DNA of 48,607 bases. It comes from an uncultured Synechococcus sp. (GTDB taxonomy: Bacteria > Cyanobacteriota > Cyanobacteriia > PCC-6307 > Cyanobiaceae). Below are positions 34,997 through 44,586 of this stretch, piece by piece. Every line of letters starts with the position of its first letter. Positions within the stretch are counted from its first letter, which is position 1. The stretch spans positions 1 to 48,607 of the forward strand of contig CAJWXK010000002.1 in assembly GCA_913048995.1 (NCBI GenBank). The letters are read 5' to 3'. The translations under genes were made by a program, and so were the position numbers. Below the pieces are notes generated by a model. The model did no database searches. It was not told the origin of the DNA and worked only from the letters and a program-made list of their open reading frames with translations.

Positions 34997-36748
34997 TCAG
35001 AACTGAAAGGTGATGCCTCCTGAGGTGCGCCAGTCAGCAGCTTTGTTGACCCAGAGTTTGGCGCCGCCTTTGGCATAGAACTTCCAAGCTGAAGTGGGAC
35101 CTTGGGCGATGGCGTAGTCAAAACCGCCTTCTACGAGCAAGCCATTTTGGGTTTCTTGATCGGAAGGAATTCTCCCGACCACATTGGCCTTGCTGTAGGC
35201 GCGTTTGAACTTCACCGCACCATTGTTGGTATCCCAATCAGCAAGCCAAGCAACTTTGATGTTGGGAACCAGTAGCTTGCGATCACCTTGCTGGATAGGC
35301 CAAGCGAGCTTGGCACCAACTGCGGTGCGAATGAAATTGTCGGAATAAGAGTCGAGCTTGAGAGCAAAGGCTTTGTACCGGCCTGATTCGGTGTACGACG
35401 AATCTTCATTGCCGTTCCAGACAGCCGTGGCTTGCGGTTCAAAGATCAAGCTGCCCCAGGTCAAGGGAGCACCGACTCGGACGGTGCCCATATAAGAGGT
35501 GGTGTCTTTGGTGGCCGTATAGGTCTCATCAAGGACGCCAGCCACTTTTACTTGGCGTTTGTTGTCACCGGAGAACGCTGTGATGCCAAAGGCGCCCTGT
35601 ACATAGAACTTGTCAGCCCAGTAGCTGGCCATGACGCCGCCGCCGTAACCATTGGGATCCCAGGAGCCACCTCCGGTATCGCTGGTGGCGAACTGCTGCA
35701 GGTTGATGTTGCCGTAATTGCCAAAAACACCGAGTTGAACATTCTCGGAAATCGAGGTGTCGACACCAACGACGAGACCACCATGGGTGGAATAGAAGTT
35801 GTTGTAGACATCGGGGTAATAGACCAATCCCCTTTTGCCGTAAGCGCCACCGGTTTGATAGGGGCTCATGGAACCACCGAAGCCACGCACCCAGGCACGG
35901 GTGCCAGTGGACTCGGTGTAGATGGATTGGAGATTGGGGTTGTCAGTATAGATGGTGCCATCAATCTCGATGGTGGCGATTTCAACATCAACCGATTCAG
36001 AATCTGATATTTTCCACATGCCGCGAACGGGCTCAGTGGTGGTTTCCTCGGTCTCGACTTCCGTTATTTGTTCTTCTATTTGAAGCTTTTGGAATTGACG
36101 TGTGGGAAGACGCTCAAGGATGGTATCAGCAAGATCATTGACGTAGGCTTGGGTGGCTAGACCGCCTGCAGCAACAACGTTTCGAGGGAATATCAGCGCA
36201 CTGATGAGCTTCCCGATTTTTCTTCGGTCAGCACCTCTGAGCTTGTTGATTAATCCGGGAATTTTTAGATTATCAAATGCGCCTTCGCCAGGCGTTTCGC
36301 CTACGCAAGCGTATTCAAATCCTTCGGCAAATGTCGAAACATCCTCTGCATCATTGTAGTAGCCAGTACTGCTATTGGGGTTGTTTGGGCGAACTTGATC
36401 TCTGGCGTAATACCAGGTGTTTAGTGCGTCTGTCTGCCCGTTATTTGTATTTTGGCTGGTTGCTTGCCATGCGAATCTCCAGGTTTGACCTGTGGCGTCC
36501 CAGAATTTGGTTGCGGCTAATTGAGTTGTGGCTTGATCTCCGTACCACGGATTCTCTTCAAGGAGCGCTTTGCTGTAGGCGCCACGGTTGTAGTCGAGTT
36601 TTTGGTTGTTCTCGATGAAATAGCATTTCCCATCCCCAGGATAGGGGTCAATTTCAATGGCTTTGGCTGCTTGTAGTGTTGGGCTAAGGCTGCAAATGGC
36701 CGCCCCGCAAATTAAAGATAATGTCTTGAAGATATTTTTACTGTCCAC
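34997..36748 (-). CDS. Autotransporter/outer-membrane beta-barrel-like protein
   Basis: Signal-like N-terminus and C-terminal repeated beta strands (RAWVRGFGGSMSPYQ...GGITFQF), terminal Phe. Confidence 0.65.
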   Translation of the reverse strand: MDSKNIFKTLSLICGAAICSLSPTLQAAKAIEIDPYPGDGKCYFIENNQKLDYNRGAYSKALLEENPWYGDQATTQLAATKFWDATGQTWRFAWQATSQNTNNGQTDALNTWYYARDQVRPNNPNSSTGYYNDAEDVSTFAEGFEYACVGETPGEGAFDNLKIPGLINKLRGADRRKIGKLISALIFPRNVVAAGGLATQAYVNDLADTILERLPTRQFQKLQIEEQITEVETEETTTEPVRGMWKISDSESVDVEIATIEIDGTIYTDNPNLQSIYTESTGTRAWVRGFGGSMSPYQTGGAYGKRGLVYYPDVYNNFYSTHGGLVVGVDTSISENVQLGVFGNYGNINLQQFATSDTGGGSWDPNGYGGGVMASYWADKFYVQGAFGITAFSGDNKRQVKVAGVLDETYTATKDTTSYMGTVRVGAPLTWGSLIFEPQATAVWNGNEDSSYTESGRYKAFALKLDSYSDNFIRTAVGAKLAWPIQQGDRKLLVPNIKVAWLADWDTNNGAVKFKRAYSKANVVGRIPSDQETQNGLLVEGGFDYAIAQGPTSAWKFYAKGGAKLWVNKAADWRTSGGITFQF

Positions 36749-36862
36749 CGAAGGGTTTGTATTGCGCTTACGAAGGATAAGGAGCTGCAGGCTTTTGTCA
36801 TTCTTTTGTTGCGCGCTGCGCGTAGAGGGTGATCGTTATGGTTTGCCTCGAGCTGAATGATC

Positions 36863-37201
36863 TTAAGAGGCATCACTTTTCCAGTCGTTCTGTGCTTGCT
36901 GCCAGATCCATTCTGCAACGGCTTCTGCGCCATCGGCTCCAAGTACTTCGCCATAGCCGCTCATCTGGCCGCGGCCTTCCGTGGCGATCATCGCGATGTC
37001 CACTGGGCCATGAATCCCATTTCGCTCAAGCGCTTTGAGCTTGAGTGTCTTGCCGCGGCGAATGATGTTGCCGCCATTGAGATGGCAGCCTGCGCAATGG
37101 GCCTCAAATAACATTGCACCTTCTGATGCGGCCAGGGCGGGGCGGGTCCAAAGTCCCACCAGTAACACCACGGCCATCAATCCACGCAGCAGAACAATCA
37201 C
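36863..37201 (-). CDS. petJ: Cytochrome c6-like (class I c-type cytochrome)
   Basis: Signal peptide, haem motif CAGCH in LFEAHCAGCHLNGGNIIRRGKTL, Met ligand region GQMSGYGEVL. Confidence 0.82.
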   Translation of the reverse strand: MIVLLRGLMAVVLLVGLWTRPALAASEGAMLFEAHCAGCHLNGGNIIRRGKTLKLKALERNGIHGPVDIAMIATEGRGQMSGYGEVLGADGAEAVAEWIWQQAQNDWKSDAS

Positions 37202-37584
37202 CAGCTTGAGAAGGTGGGCTGGGAATACTTTGCCGTCTCCAGCACCCAGCCCCTGCCGGCCAACTGACGCAGCCCTTGCATTAATGAGGTTGTGTCGCCG
37301 CTCTTGATCCAGTGGGATTTGAGCTTGGGCAGTGCCTCAATGAAGCAGTCCATCGGCAGCTCGAGCAGCAGCAGGCTCTGCGTTCCCTCGCAGCGCTGGA
37401 TGGCACCGTCATCACTCTGCTGCCATAGCCGTAGCAGCAGGTCCAGGGCCATCGCCCGGCCGGCTTCTCCGGGATCGGCGCCTTCTGCGATCGGTTCGGA
37501 CAGGCTGCCGCCACCAATCGGCAGGCGGCGTTGGCCGTTCTGCTCGATCAGAGCCAGGCATACCAAATAAGGACTCTCTGCCAT
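37198..37584 (-). CDS. Hypothetical protein, 128 aa
   Basis: Overlaps petJ start by 4 bp; no family recognised. Confidence 0.6.
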   Translation of the reverse strand: MAESPYLVCLALIEQNGQRRLPIGGGSLSEPIAEGADPGEAGRAMALDLLLRLWQQSDDGAIQRCEGTQSLLLLELPMDCFIEALPKLKSHWIKSGDTTSLMQGLRQLAGRGWVLETAKYSQPTFSSW

Positions 37585-37643
37585 GGTTCGGTCACCAAGC
37601 TGTTGACTGGCCGAAACTAGAGGTCTGCAGTCCCATTACTGCT

Positions 37644-38261
37644 GTGGTTAGGCCTAGCGCGCGTCCACTGGTGCTGGTGCATGGGTTGTGGGATACACCC
37701 CATGTCTTTTGCCGGTTGCGGCAGCACCTTGAGCCGCATCCAGGCGAAATCCTGGCGCCACACTTGCCCCATCGCCTGGGCTGCACACCGTTATTCACCC
37801 TTGCGCAGGATCTGGATCAGGCCATCGGGGTTCGCTTTGGCCCAGATCAACCTATTGATCTGCTGGGGTTTTCAATGGGCGCCATCATTGCGCGCACCTG
37901 GATTCAGTTGCTGGGGGGGCACCGGCGCACTTGCTGCTTCATTTCACTGGGCAGCCCGCAGCATGGAACCCTTCTGGCGCAACCTTGGCCACGTGTCCTG
38001 CTGCCAGGTGTGGCGGATATGAAAATCGGCAGTGCTTTGTTGAGGCGACTTAACGCTGACGTCTCCACCTTGGGCCGCATTGATTGCATGAGCTTCTATT
38101 GCCCTGTGGATCTGATGGTGATCCCGGCCTGGACGGGCGTGCTCCCCATTGGCCCCAAGCGAACGCTGCCGGTCTGGAATCATCGTCAGCTGATTCAATC
38201 GACGCGCTCGCTGGAGCCGGTCACCGCTCATCTGCTGGAGTGCGCCCAGCGCGGGGCTTAA
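37644..38261 (+). CDS. Alpha/beta hydrolase (lipase/acyltransferase-like)
   Basis: LVLVHGLWDTPHVF oxyanion region, LLGFSMGAIIARTW nucleophile elbow (GFSMG). Confidence 0.78.
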   Translation: MVRPSARPLVLVHGLWDTPHVFCRLRQHLEPHPGEILAPHLPHRLGCTPLFTLAQDLDQAIGVRFGPDQPIDLLGFSMGAIIARTWIQLLGGHRRTCCFISLGSPQHGTLLAQPWPRVLLPGVADMKIGSALLRRLNADVSTLGRIDCMSFYCPVDLMVIPAWTGVLPIGPKRTLPVWNHRQLIQSTRSLEPVTAHLLECAQRGA

Positions 38262-38326
38262 GAAAACCCCACTCGATGGCTCGCTGTAGTTGTTGTTACT
38301 AGTTTGAGGCGGAACATTCCATTCCC

Positions 38327-39010
38327 ATGTGCTTTTCCGCTTCCGCCAGCTTCACGGCGGCTGCTGTGCTGGTCCCAATCGGTCTGTACGGCACTCACAT
38401 CGCCCGCAGCACGGATCAGAAGGCCTATGTGCCATTGGCGATGACTCCGGCTTTCTTTGGTACGCAGCAGTTCGTTGAAGGTCTGCAGTGGATCTCTATT
38501 AACAATGGCGGCCTTGAGCCTCTCGGTACGATCACTGCAAAGGGCTTTCTGTTTTTTGCCTACTGCTTCTGGATGATCTGGATTCCTTTTTGTGCTTACC
38601 GCATCAGTCAGGCCACCGAAAGTGAAGCGATGCAGAATCGTTTGAAATGGGTCTGGCTGGTGGCTTCATTGTTGGGAATTGGTTTCTATATTCCTGTGTT
38701 ATTTCAGCCGGACTTGGTTCAACCGGCAATCACGGCCGGAAGTATTTCCTACAATGTCAATACGGTCTGGCATAATTTTATCAACACCGAGCCTGTTGGT
38801 CAGCTGGTGTATTGGGGTTTCATTGTTCTTCCTTTGGTAGCCCTGCGCGATAAGGCCGTGCGCTTATTTGGAGTCATGATCTTTGTGTCAATTTTCCTGA
38901 CCTGGTTCACCCATGCTATGGCCTTTAATTCGGTGTGGTGCTTCTACTCTGCTGTGCTCTCGGTCATGATCCTCTGGATTATTAACCGCCCTCGACTTAA
39001 GAATGTTTGA
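38327..39010 (+). CDS. DUF6629-like membrane protein
   Basis: MCFSASASFTAAAVLVPIGLY...LAMTPAFFGTQQFVEGLQWISI; multi-TM. Confidence 0.7.
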   Translation: MCFSASASFTAAAVLVPIGLYGTHIARSTDQKAYVPLAMTPAFFGTQQFVEGLQWISINNGGLEPLGTITAKGFLFFAYCFWMIWIPFCAYRISQATESEAMQNRLKWVWLVASLLGIGFYIPVLFQPDLVQPAITAGSISYNVNTVWHNFINTEPVGQLVYWGFIVLPLVALRDKAVRLFGVMIFVSIFLTWFTHAMAFNSVWCFYSAVLSVMILWIINRPRLKNV

Positions 39011-39545
39011 GCATCATCTTGAACAACTTGTTGAGAGTTCTGTTTTGGCAATTCCCCAGGCCCAAAGGGGCCTGGGGCTCACGATTGCCGTAGGCTTTTC
39101 TTTCTCCCTGGCGCACGTGTTCTCGCTGATGGCGAACCGGCTACGGCCACGCCAGATCCTTGTGCACGTGATTCTTGATTCCCTTGTCCTTGGTTCGGCC
39201 CTGCTGATCGGTAGCTTTCTCAATCTGTTGATGATTGCGCTTGTGGCTGGTCAGGTGCTTGAGCCCCAGGTGTTCTTCAATGCAATGGCAGGTGCTCTGG
39301 CTCCGGGGCTTTTCTATGTGTTGGTGGCAGCTCCTTACATCAGCGATTTGATTGCCATCGTGATCTGGTTCTTGGTTCATCTCAACGTGGTTACCCTCGT
39401 GCACCTGCGCTTTGGTCTGCCCTATGAACAGGTGCTGTTGATCACCGCTCCGGGATACATCCTTACTTTGGGGATGGTGGGGCTGGTGTTTCGCCAGAGT
39501 TGGCGCCGCAGTTATCTGCGTTTGGCCTCAGCGTTGAAAGACTGA
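39003..39545 (+). CDS. Uncharacterised multi-TM protein
   Basis: 8-bp overlap with upstream gene; at least four hydrophobic segments. Confidence 0.7.
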   Translation: MFEHHLEQLVESSVLAIPQAQRGLGLTIAVGFSFSLAHVFSLMANRLRPRQILVHVILDSLVLGSALLIGSFLNLLMIALVAGQVLEPQVFFNAMAGALAPGLFYVLVAAPYISDLIAIVIWFLVHLNVVTLVHLRFGLPYEQVLLITAPGYILTLGMVGLVFRQSWRRSYLRLASALKD

Positions 39546-39548
39546 GCT

Positions 39549-40640
39549 ATGGCAGTGTCTGACCATGCCCGCGATCTGGCTAAGCAGAACCGGCGCAATT
39601 TCCGCGGGCTGATCTTGACCGTGGTGTTGGTTGTCTTTGGTGCAGCTCTGGTTTTCCTGCCGAGCTCTTGGACGAAACCACTGGATCAAGGTGTTGGCGC
39701 CCTGGTGCTCCTTGGCCGTGACCTGTTGTTGGCGCTGCTGCTGATTATTCCGATCGCAGGGATCTATTCACTTGTTAATCAATTTGCTTTCTGGGAGGGA
39801 TGGCTTGATGGGATCCCCCAACCCTCGGAGGTGTTGGCCAGCGGCAAGAGTGCGGCCAGCCGAAAGGTACGCCGTTTTGTTATCTATCTCGATGGCATTC
39901 ATCAGCTCGAGCGGGATCACCCTCCCAGGGTCAGCGCGTTCCTCGAAGAACTTCAAGCCCGCCTGCAGCAGGATCACCAGCTTGTTCGAGGCCTTGAAAC
40001 CTACACCGTGTTTCAGGTCGATCTGGCTGAAGATCATGGCACTGCTTGGTTTTGGCGTCGTCTCTTTGCCTTGCAGGAGCATCACCCCAGTGCGGTGATC
40101 TGCCTTTTAGCCAGCGTGCTGGTGCAGGCCAATAATGTCATCAAGGTGGGGATTTCTTCGGATCGCCGTTATGGCCCGATTCTCAACTATGAGCTTGCTT
40201 TGAAGATCACATTGCGCTTAGTGGAGGAGGGCTTTGATCCGGCCCATGGTTCTGAACTCGTGCTTCTGGGCTATAGCGGTGGTGGGGAGATGGCTATGGG
40301 TGTTGCCGACTATCTCCGCCGCATCTGTGGTGTGCCGGTGCAGATCATTACCTTCTGCGGGGTCTTCAGCGGCAATCAGTGGTTGCTTGATCTCAAAAGG
40401 GTCACGATGATCCTGGGCACCGTGGATCCAGTTGCCGCCCTCGGCCAGATCGCTTACCCGGGGCGCCTTGGCATCCTGCCCTTCACGAAGTGGAACCGTG
40501 CCCGCCGTTCGGGTCTGGTGCATCGCTCCATGGTCAAGGGCATGACCCACAACGGTGCCAGCGGTCCTTTTTCAGATCGATACCGCAGTGAGGTCGTCGG
40601 GCGCATTCTGCAGGTTCTCGACCAACAACAGGGGACTTGA
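39549..40640 (+). CDS. Membrane-anchored alpha/beta-hydrolase-like protein
   Basis: Two N-terminal TM segments; nucleophile elbow-like LVLLGYSGGGEMAMGVADYL. Confidence 0.65.
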   Translation: MAVSDHARDLAKQNRRNFRGLILTVVLVVFGAALVFLPSSWTKPLDQGVGALVLLGRDLLLALLLIIPIAGIYSLVNQFAFWEGWLDGIPQPSEVLASGKSAASRKVRRFVIYLDGIHQLERDHPPRVSAFLEELQARLQQDHQLVRGLETYTVFQVDLAEDHGTAWFWRRLFALQEHHPSAVICLLASVLVQANNVIKVGISSDRRYGPILNYELALKITLRLVEEGFDPAHGSELVLLGYSGGGEMAMGVADYLRRICGVPVQIITFCGVFSGNQWLLDLKRVTMILGTVDPVAALGQIAYPGRLGILPFTKWNRARRSGLVHRSMVKGMTHNGASGPFSDRYRSEVVGRILQVLDQQQGT

Positions 40641-42047
40641 TGTCGGTTGAGTGGCTTTAAGGCGCTGCCAGGCGGCCTGGGCTGTGGTTCCCTGAAGCGA
40701 AACATCCAGGGGAAGTTCTTTCAGCGCGTGTAGGTAACGATCAATGGCAGGGCCATGGCTTGAAGGCAGCCGCGAACGCAGCTCAGTGGCGCAGCGACTC
40801 AGCCGCTCGCGCCATAGGCCACTGATGACGACGGGAAAAAGCTCGCAATGCCCCCAGCTGGCCTGCTGAATCAGGGCGGTGGTGTCAATGCAGTAGCCCA
40901 AGGTGCCGTAGCCCCCCAGGCGCAGATGCTGCGCATCGGCGACGGTGTTGTGCACCCAGCCCATCACATCGGTGAGGTCCATCAGCTCCAGGAGCGCTTC
41001 GCCCTGCCATGGCTCCCCCTGGTAGCGAACTGTTCCATTACTTCGATCATTTTGCCAAGGGCGATGGAGATCATTTAGCGCTTCCCAGCCGCAGAGCCCT
41101 TCAGTGCCTTGATAAAACTGCAAGAGCAATGATGCGTTCTCTCCTTGCAACTCCAGCTCAATGCTGCTGTGGGGCAGCACGGCGTGGATCTCATGGCCAT
41201 CGCGATCAATCAGTCCGGTGCGCAGGGGTAGGCCGATCGGCACCTGACTCCAGCTGTCATCCTCCTCGCGCAGGCTGGCTCCCAAGCCAAAGCTTGCAAC
41301 ACTTGCGCGGCAGCGGGCTCTGGCCTGCCAGCCGTTCTCTAGGAGTTCAGCCAGCCAGACTCGGCTGCCCGCCCCAGCAGCTGAGCTGGCGTGAAGCGCG
41401 CTTGCCGCTTGGTTCAGAGCTCTGGCTACGTCGCCATTGGCCTGACGTTGGCAGGCGTTCTGGCTGTGCCGCAGGCCTACGTTTTGCCACACCAGCCCAG
41501 GGGCCAATTGGCTTTCCCGTTTTGGTGGTTCGATTCGATCGGGCGTGCCATGCTGTTGCGCCAGTTTCAGCACATCTGGCCAGGGTGGGATCGGTCCACC
41601 CTGATCGCCGCGCCAACGCTTCAGGGCAGTCGGCCCATTGCCGGAAGCTGGCAGCATTCCCGCAAGCTCATCGCCAAGCAGGGCCAGGAGCGCTGGGCTT
41701 AGCAGTCCCTGTTCCAGCAGCTGAGCCAGTCCATGAAGCTGTTCTGGTAGCTGGGCTGGTGCCAGCCGCCAGCGGCGCGGCAGCAACCACAGCAAAGGCT
41801 GCAAGCGCGGATGCTTCAGATCCACGACCAGACGCCGCAGATAGTCTTCGCGACTAAGGCCGCTCTGCAGCAAGCTGCGCTCGAGTGCAGCTTCGAGGCT
41901 GATCAGGTCAACTCCGAGCTGAGTTGAGGTGCTGATCTCCAACAGGTCGTTGCCCATGGCCCTGGATGCCTTCCTGCACTGTGGCCTCTGCATTGCGAAT
42001 TGGGGAGAACAACTCATGACCTGATCTTTTGCTCCGGGTAGGTTCAA
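40572..42047 (-). CDS. Hypothetical protein, ~460-490 aa
   Basis: Long ORF with protein-like composition; start uncertain (internal ATG MGNDLLEISTSTQLGVDL). Confidence 0.7.
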   Translation of the reverse strand: MNLPGAKDQVMSCSPQFAMQRPQCRKASRAMGNDLLEISTSTQLGVDLISLEAALERSLLQSGLSREDYLRRLVVDLKHPRLQPLLWLLPRRWRLAPAQLPEQLHGLAQLLEQGLLSPALLALLGDELAGMLPASGNGPTALKRWRGDQGGPIPPWPDVLKLAQQHGTPDRIEPPKRESQLAPGLVWQNVGLRHSQNACQRQANGDVARALNQAASALHASSAAGAGSRVWLAELLENGWQARARCRASVASFGLGASLREEDDSWSQVPIGLPLRTGLIDRDGHEIHAVLPHSSIELELQGENASLLLQFYQGTEGLCGWEALNDLHRPWQNDRSNGTVRYQGEPWQGEALLELMDLTDVMGWVHNTVADAQHLRLGGYGTLGYCIDTTALIQQASWGHCELFPVVISGLWRERLSRCATELRSRLPSSHGPAIDRYLHALKELPLDVSLQGTTAQAAWQRLKATQPTSSPLLLVENLQNAPDDLTAVSI

Positions 42048-42101
42048 AAACCAACCGCTGCAGGAGCTATGAGCAGTCTTCCCGTTGTTGCCGGTTTTGC
42101 C

Positions 42102-42338
42102 TCAGTCCTTTTGCTCCTGGTGATCAGTTCCCAGCGTTTCTGATCCTTCTAAGGGTGTTGTGTAAGGCACCACGACCAGGAACAAACCCCACCAGGCCAG
42201 CACAACCAACGCGACTGGCGCTGTCACCCACCATCGCCCCAGCACAAGCCAGCTCGCCGCAATGGCTGCGATGCCGCTGAGCAATATTGACCAGGGCTGA
42301 CACCACCAGGGTTTCAGCGACCAGAAACCCTGGGCCAT
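42102..42338 (-). CDS. Small two-TM protein (DUF6737-like)
   Basis: FWSLKPWWCQPWSILLSGIAAIAASWLVLGRWWVTAPVALVVLAWWGLFLVVVPY. Confidence 0.65.
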   Translation of the reverse strand: MAQGFWSLKPWWCQPWSILLSGIAAIAASWLVLGRWWVTAPVALVVLAWWGLFLVVVPYTTPLEGSETLGTDHQEQKD

Positions 42339-42370
42339 CGTGGGGGAACCTCCTCTACGTCAAGGCTGGC

Positions 42371-42985
42371 ATGGATGCGCGGCTCTGGTTTCCTGCCACC
42401 GAACGAAATCGTGATCCTTTGGCGGCGGTGTTGCAGCCGCTGCTGCCGAACTCCGGCCTGGTCCTGGAGGTTGCCAGTGGCAGCGGAGAGCACCTTTGCT
42501 ATTTCCAGCAGCGCTTTGCGGCTAGCCATCCCCGGTTGCGCTGGCAGGGCAGTGATCCCCTCGAAGAGCACCGCGCCAGCTTGGTGGCGTGGGGCGAGCA
42601 TCTCAATTTGATGACCATGGAACCTCCGTTGGCGCTTGACGCCACCCGACGTCCCTGGCCAGCTCTGAATCCTGCGCTGATGCTCTGTATCAATATGATT
42701 CACATCGCTCCTTGGCAGGCCTGTGAGGGATTGATGGTTGAGGCCAGTGCCCAGCTCTCGCCAGGTGGGCGATTGGTGCTCTACGGCCCCTTTGTTGAGG
42801 ATGCTGTCCCCACCAGTCCTAGTAATAAAGACTTTGATGCCAGTCTGCGCAACCGCGATGCCCGGTGGGGGTTACGGCGGCTTGAGGAGGTCACAGCCCT
42901 GGCTGCTCGCTTTGGTCTTCAACAGGATCGCCGCTGGTCGATGCCGGCCAACAACTTGACAGTGACTTTTAGGCGGCTTGGCTGA
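42371..42985 (+). CDS. DUF938-family SAM-dependent methyltransferase-like protein
   Basis: FPATERNRDPLAAVLQPLLPNSGLVLEVASGSGEHLCYFQQRF and MLCINMIHIAPWQACEGLMVEASAQLSPGGRLVLYGPF. Confidence 0.85.
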   Translation: MDARLWFPATERNRDPLAAVLQPLLPNSGLVLEVASGSGEHLCYFQQRFAASHPRLRWQGSDPLEEHRASLVAWGEHLNLMTMEPPLALDATRRPWPALNPALMLCINMIHIAPWQACEGLMVEASAQLSPGGRLVLYGPFVEDAVPTSPSNKDFDASLRNRDARWGLRRLEEVTALAARFGLQQDRRWSMPANNLTVTFRRLG

Positions 42986-43742
42986 CGATGCTGCTCCACT
43001 GCACCGCTTTGACTTGATCGCGGCGCCAGGAGTGGAACAGCTCTGCTTCGGCCACGGTGCATAGGGGGCATCGATGGATCTGACTTTCCTTCAGCCCCAG
43101 TTGGTTTAGCTGCTGGGATGCAGCGATTCGGATGTCCAGTCGGTCCCGTCCGGGCTGAGGGTCATCGAGTACGGCTCCTGCCGCCTGGAGTATCTCGAGG
43201 GAGCCGAGCTGTTCGCTGACACTGCGCTTCACCTGATAGTTCTTGCCACTCACGGCAGGCCCAAGGGCCACCTGTAGATGCTCGCGTCGACTGCCTTTGC
43301 GCTCCAGTTGCTCGATGGCCTTCTCCAGGATGCCGGCTGCTACTCCGCGCCAGCCGGCATGGCACGCCGCCACCCGGCCGCTGTGCTGATCGGCCAGTAG
43401 GGCCGGTGTGCAGTCCGCTCCGGCGACCCAGAGGCTTTGGCCTGGTTGATCACTCACGAGGCCGTCCGCTTCCGGCCAGGGCTCCGACGTCGCCGTACTG
43501 GCCTCGATGACGGTGCCGCTATGGATCTGCTTGAGACGGTGCACACTCACACCGGCACTGACGTAACCAACCAGCTCATCTGGCTCACGGCCATGCCATT
43601 GGCGCGTGAAGAAGCCGTGTTCAAAGCTCTGCAGTGCATCGCATTGCAGGTAATAGCCGCCGTAGGTGCCAATCCAGGTCCACCCCTGGAGATCGTTGAA
43701 GCCCTTATCGGGTCGTGCAAACGGCGACTGCTTTTCAGACAT
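42969..43742 (-). CDS. YfiH/laccase-domain protein (purine nucleoside phosphorylase/polyphenol oxidase family)
   Basis: HGFFTRQWHG, KQIHSGTVIEA, VAGADCTPALLADQHSGRVAACHAGWRGVAAGILEKAI, HRCPLCT. Confidence 0.85.
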   Translation of the reverse strand: MSEKQSPFARPDKGFNDLQGWTWIGTYGGYYLQCDALQSFEHGFFTRQWHGREPDELVGYVSAGVSVHRLKQIHSGTVIEASTATSEPWPEADGLVSDQPGQSLWVAGADCTPALLADQHSGRVAACHAGWRGVAAGILEKAIEQLERKGSRREHLQVALGPAVSGKNYQVKRSVSEQLGSLEILQAAGAVLDDPQPGRDRLDIRIAASQQLNQLGLKESQIHRCPLCTVAEAELFHSWRRDQVKAVQWSSIVSQAA

Positions 43743-44586
43743 CGGGTAGGTCGCGCAGCAGCCAGAAACCAGCAAAATCGTTCGCTTCTGCGCTGCGCTG
43801 TACGGCCAGAAATTGCAACCCTCCGGCCTGCTTCCGAGCTGCAGCGAGGGCTTCGGCGGCGGAGCTGGCCTCTTCTTCCTTGAGATCACTTACCAGCCAG
43901 CGATCCTCCATGCCGGCCTCAAGAACCAGCTGACGGCCGCTCACCTCAAGTCGAACCGGCTCGAGTCCGCTGAGCCAGCCGGCAAGAGCTAGAGCACGGC
44001 TGCTGCTGAAAAGACGTAGTCCGGGCACCATCGCCTCTCCATCGCATGAGGGCAGAGGCACCAGTCCGCTGAAATCAATGGGCCAATCGGCTGCATCGGC
44101 CAGGCTGGCAGCAGGCAAGCTCGCCCAGCCCCAACTGTCGCCGCGTATGGCCTCCGGCAGTGGCAGCGCTACAGGTTGAAGAGCATTTGGCGGTGGTGCA
44201 AGTGGACCGCTCATGTGGCCTTCCATTTCCGGATAGACCTGAGCTTCGCGCTGCAGCAACCACTCGATTAGGGCGTAGCAGCGCCGGCTGGGAACCATCT
44301 CGATACCTAATTGCTCGGCGGCCCGCTGCACCATTGTGCGCATTGAGTTTCGCCAGCAGCGCAGGCGTTTTGGGACCGCTGCTCCCTCATCGTTGGCTTG
44401 CTCAATGGCATCGGTGAGGGCCTGCTTCAGCCACAGGGAGTTGACGCTGCTGGCAGCACAGAATCGCTGCCAGCGGAAGCTCCCGTCACCATTGCTGATC
44501 AGAAGCTCCCAGCGCTTCTTGCCGTTCTCGTCAAGCAGGGGACGGGAGTAATAGTCCAACTCCCAGACGTCGGTTGGGACGCTCAT
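43735..44586 (-). CDS. Tab2/Atab2-like RNA-binding protein
   Basis: WELDYYSRPLLDENGKKRWELLISN...RRCYALIEWLLQREAQVYPEMEGHM, Tab2 family features. Confidence 0.82.
   Translation of the reverse strand: MSVPTDVWELDYYSRPLLDENGKKRWELLISNGDGSFRWQRFCAASSVNSLWLKQALTDAIEQANDEGAAVPKRLRCWRNSMRTMVQRAAEQLGIEMVPSRRCYALIEWLLQREAQVYPEMEGHMSGPLAPPPNALQPVALPLPEAIRGDSWGWASLPAASLADAADWPIDFSGLVPLPSCDGEAMVPGLRLFSSSRALALAGWLSGLEPVRLEVSGRQLVLEAGMEDRWLVSDLKEEEASSAAEALAAARKQAGGLQFLAVQRSAEANDFAGFWLLRDLPDV

Noticed and set aside
35432-36007. 191-aa plus-strand Gly/Val/Asp-rich ORF
   Set aside because: Antisense to the barrel-like gene 34997..36748; repeat-like composition reflects the opposite strand's codons.
41009-41857. 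282-aa plus-strand ORF
   Set aside because: Antisense to the 40572..42047 ORF; Cys/Arg/Ser-rich composition typical of a spurious frame.
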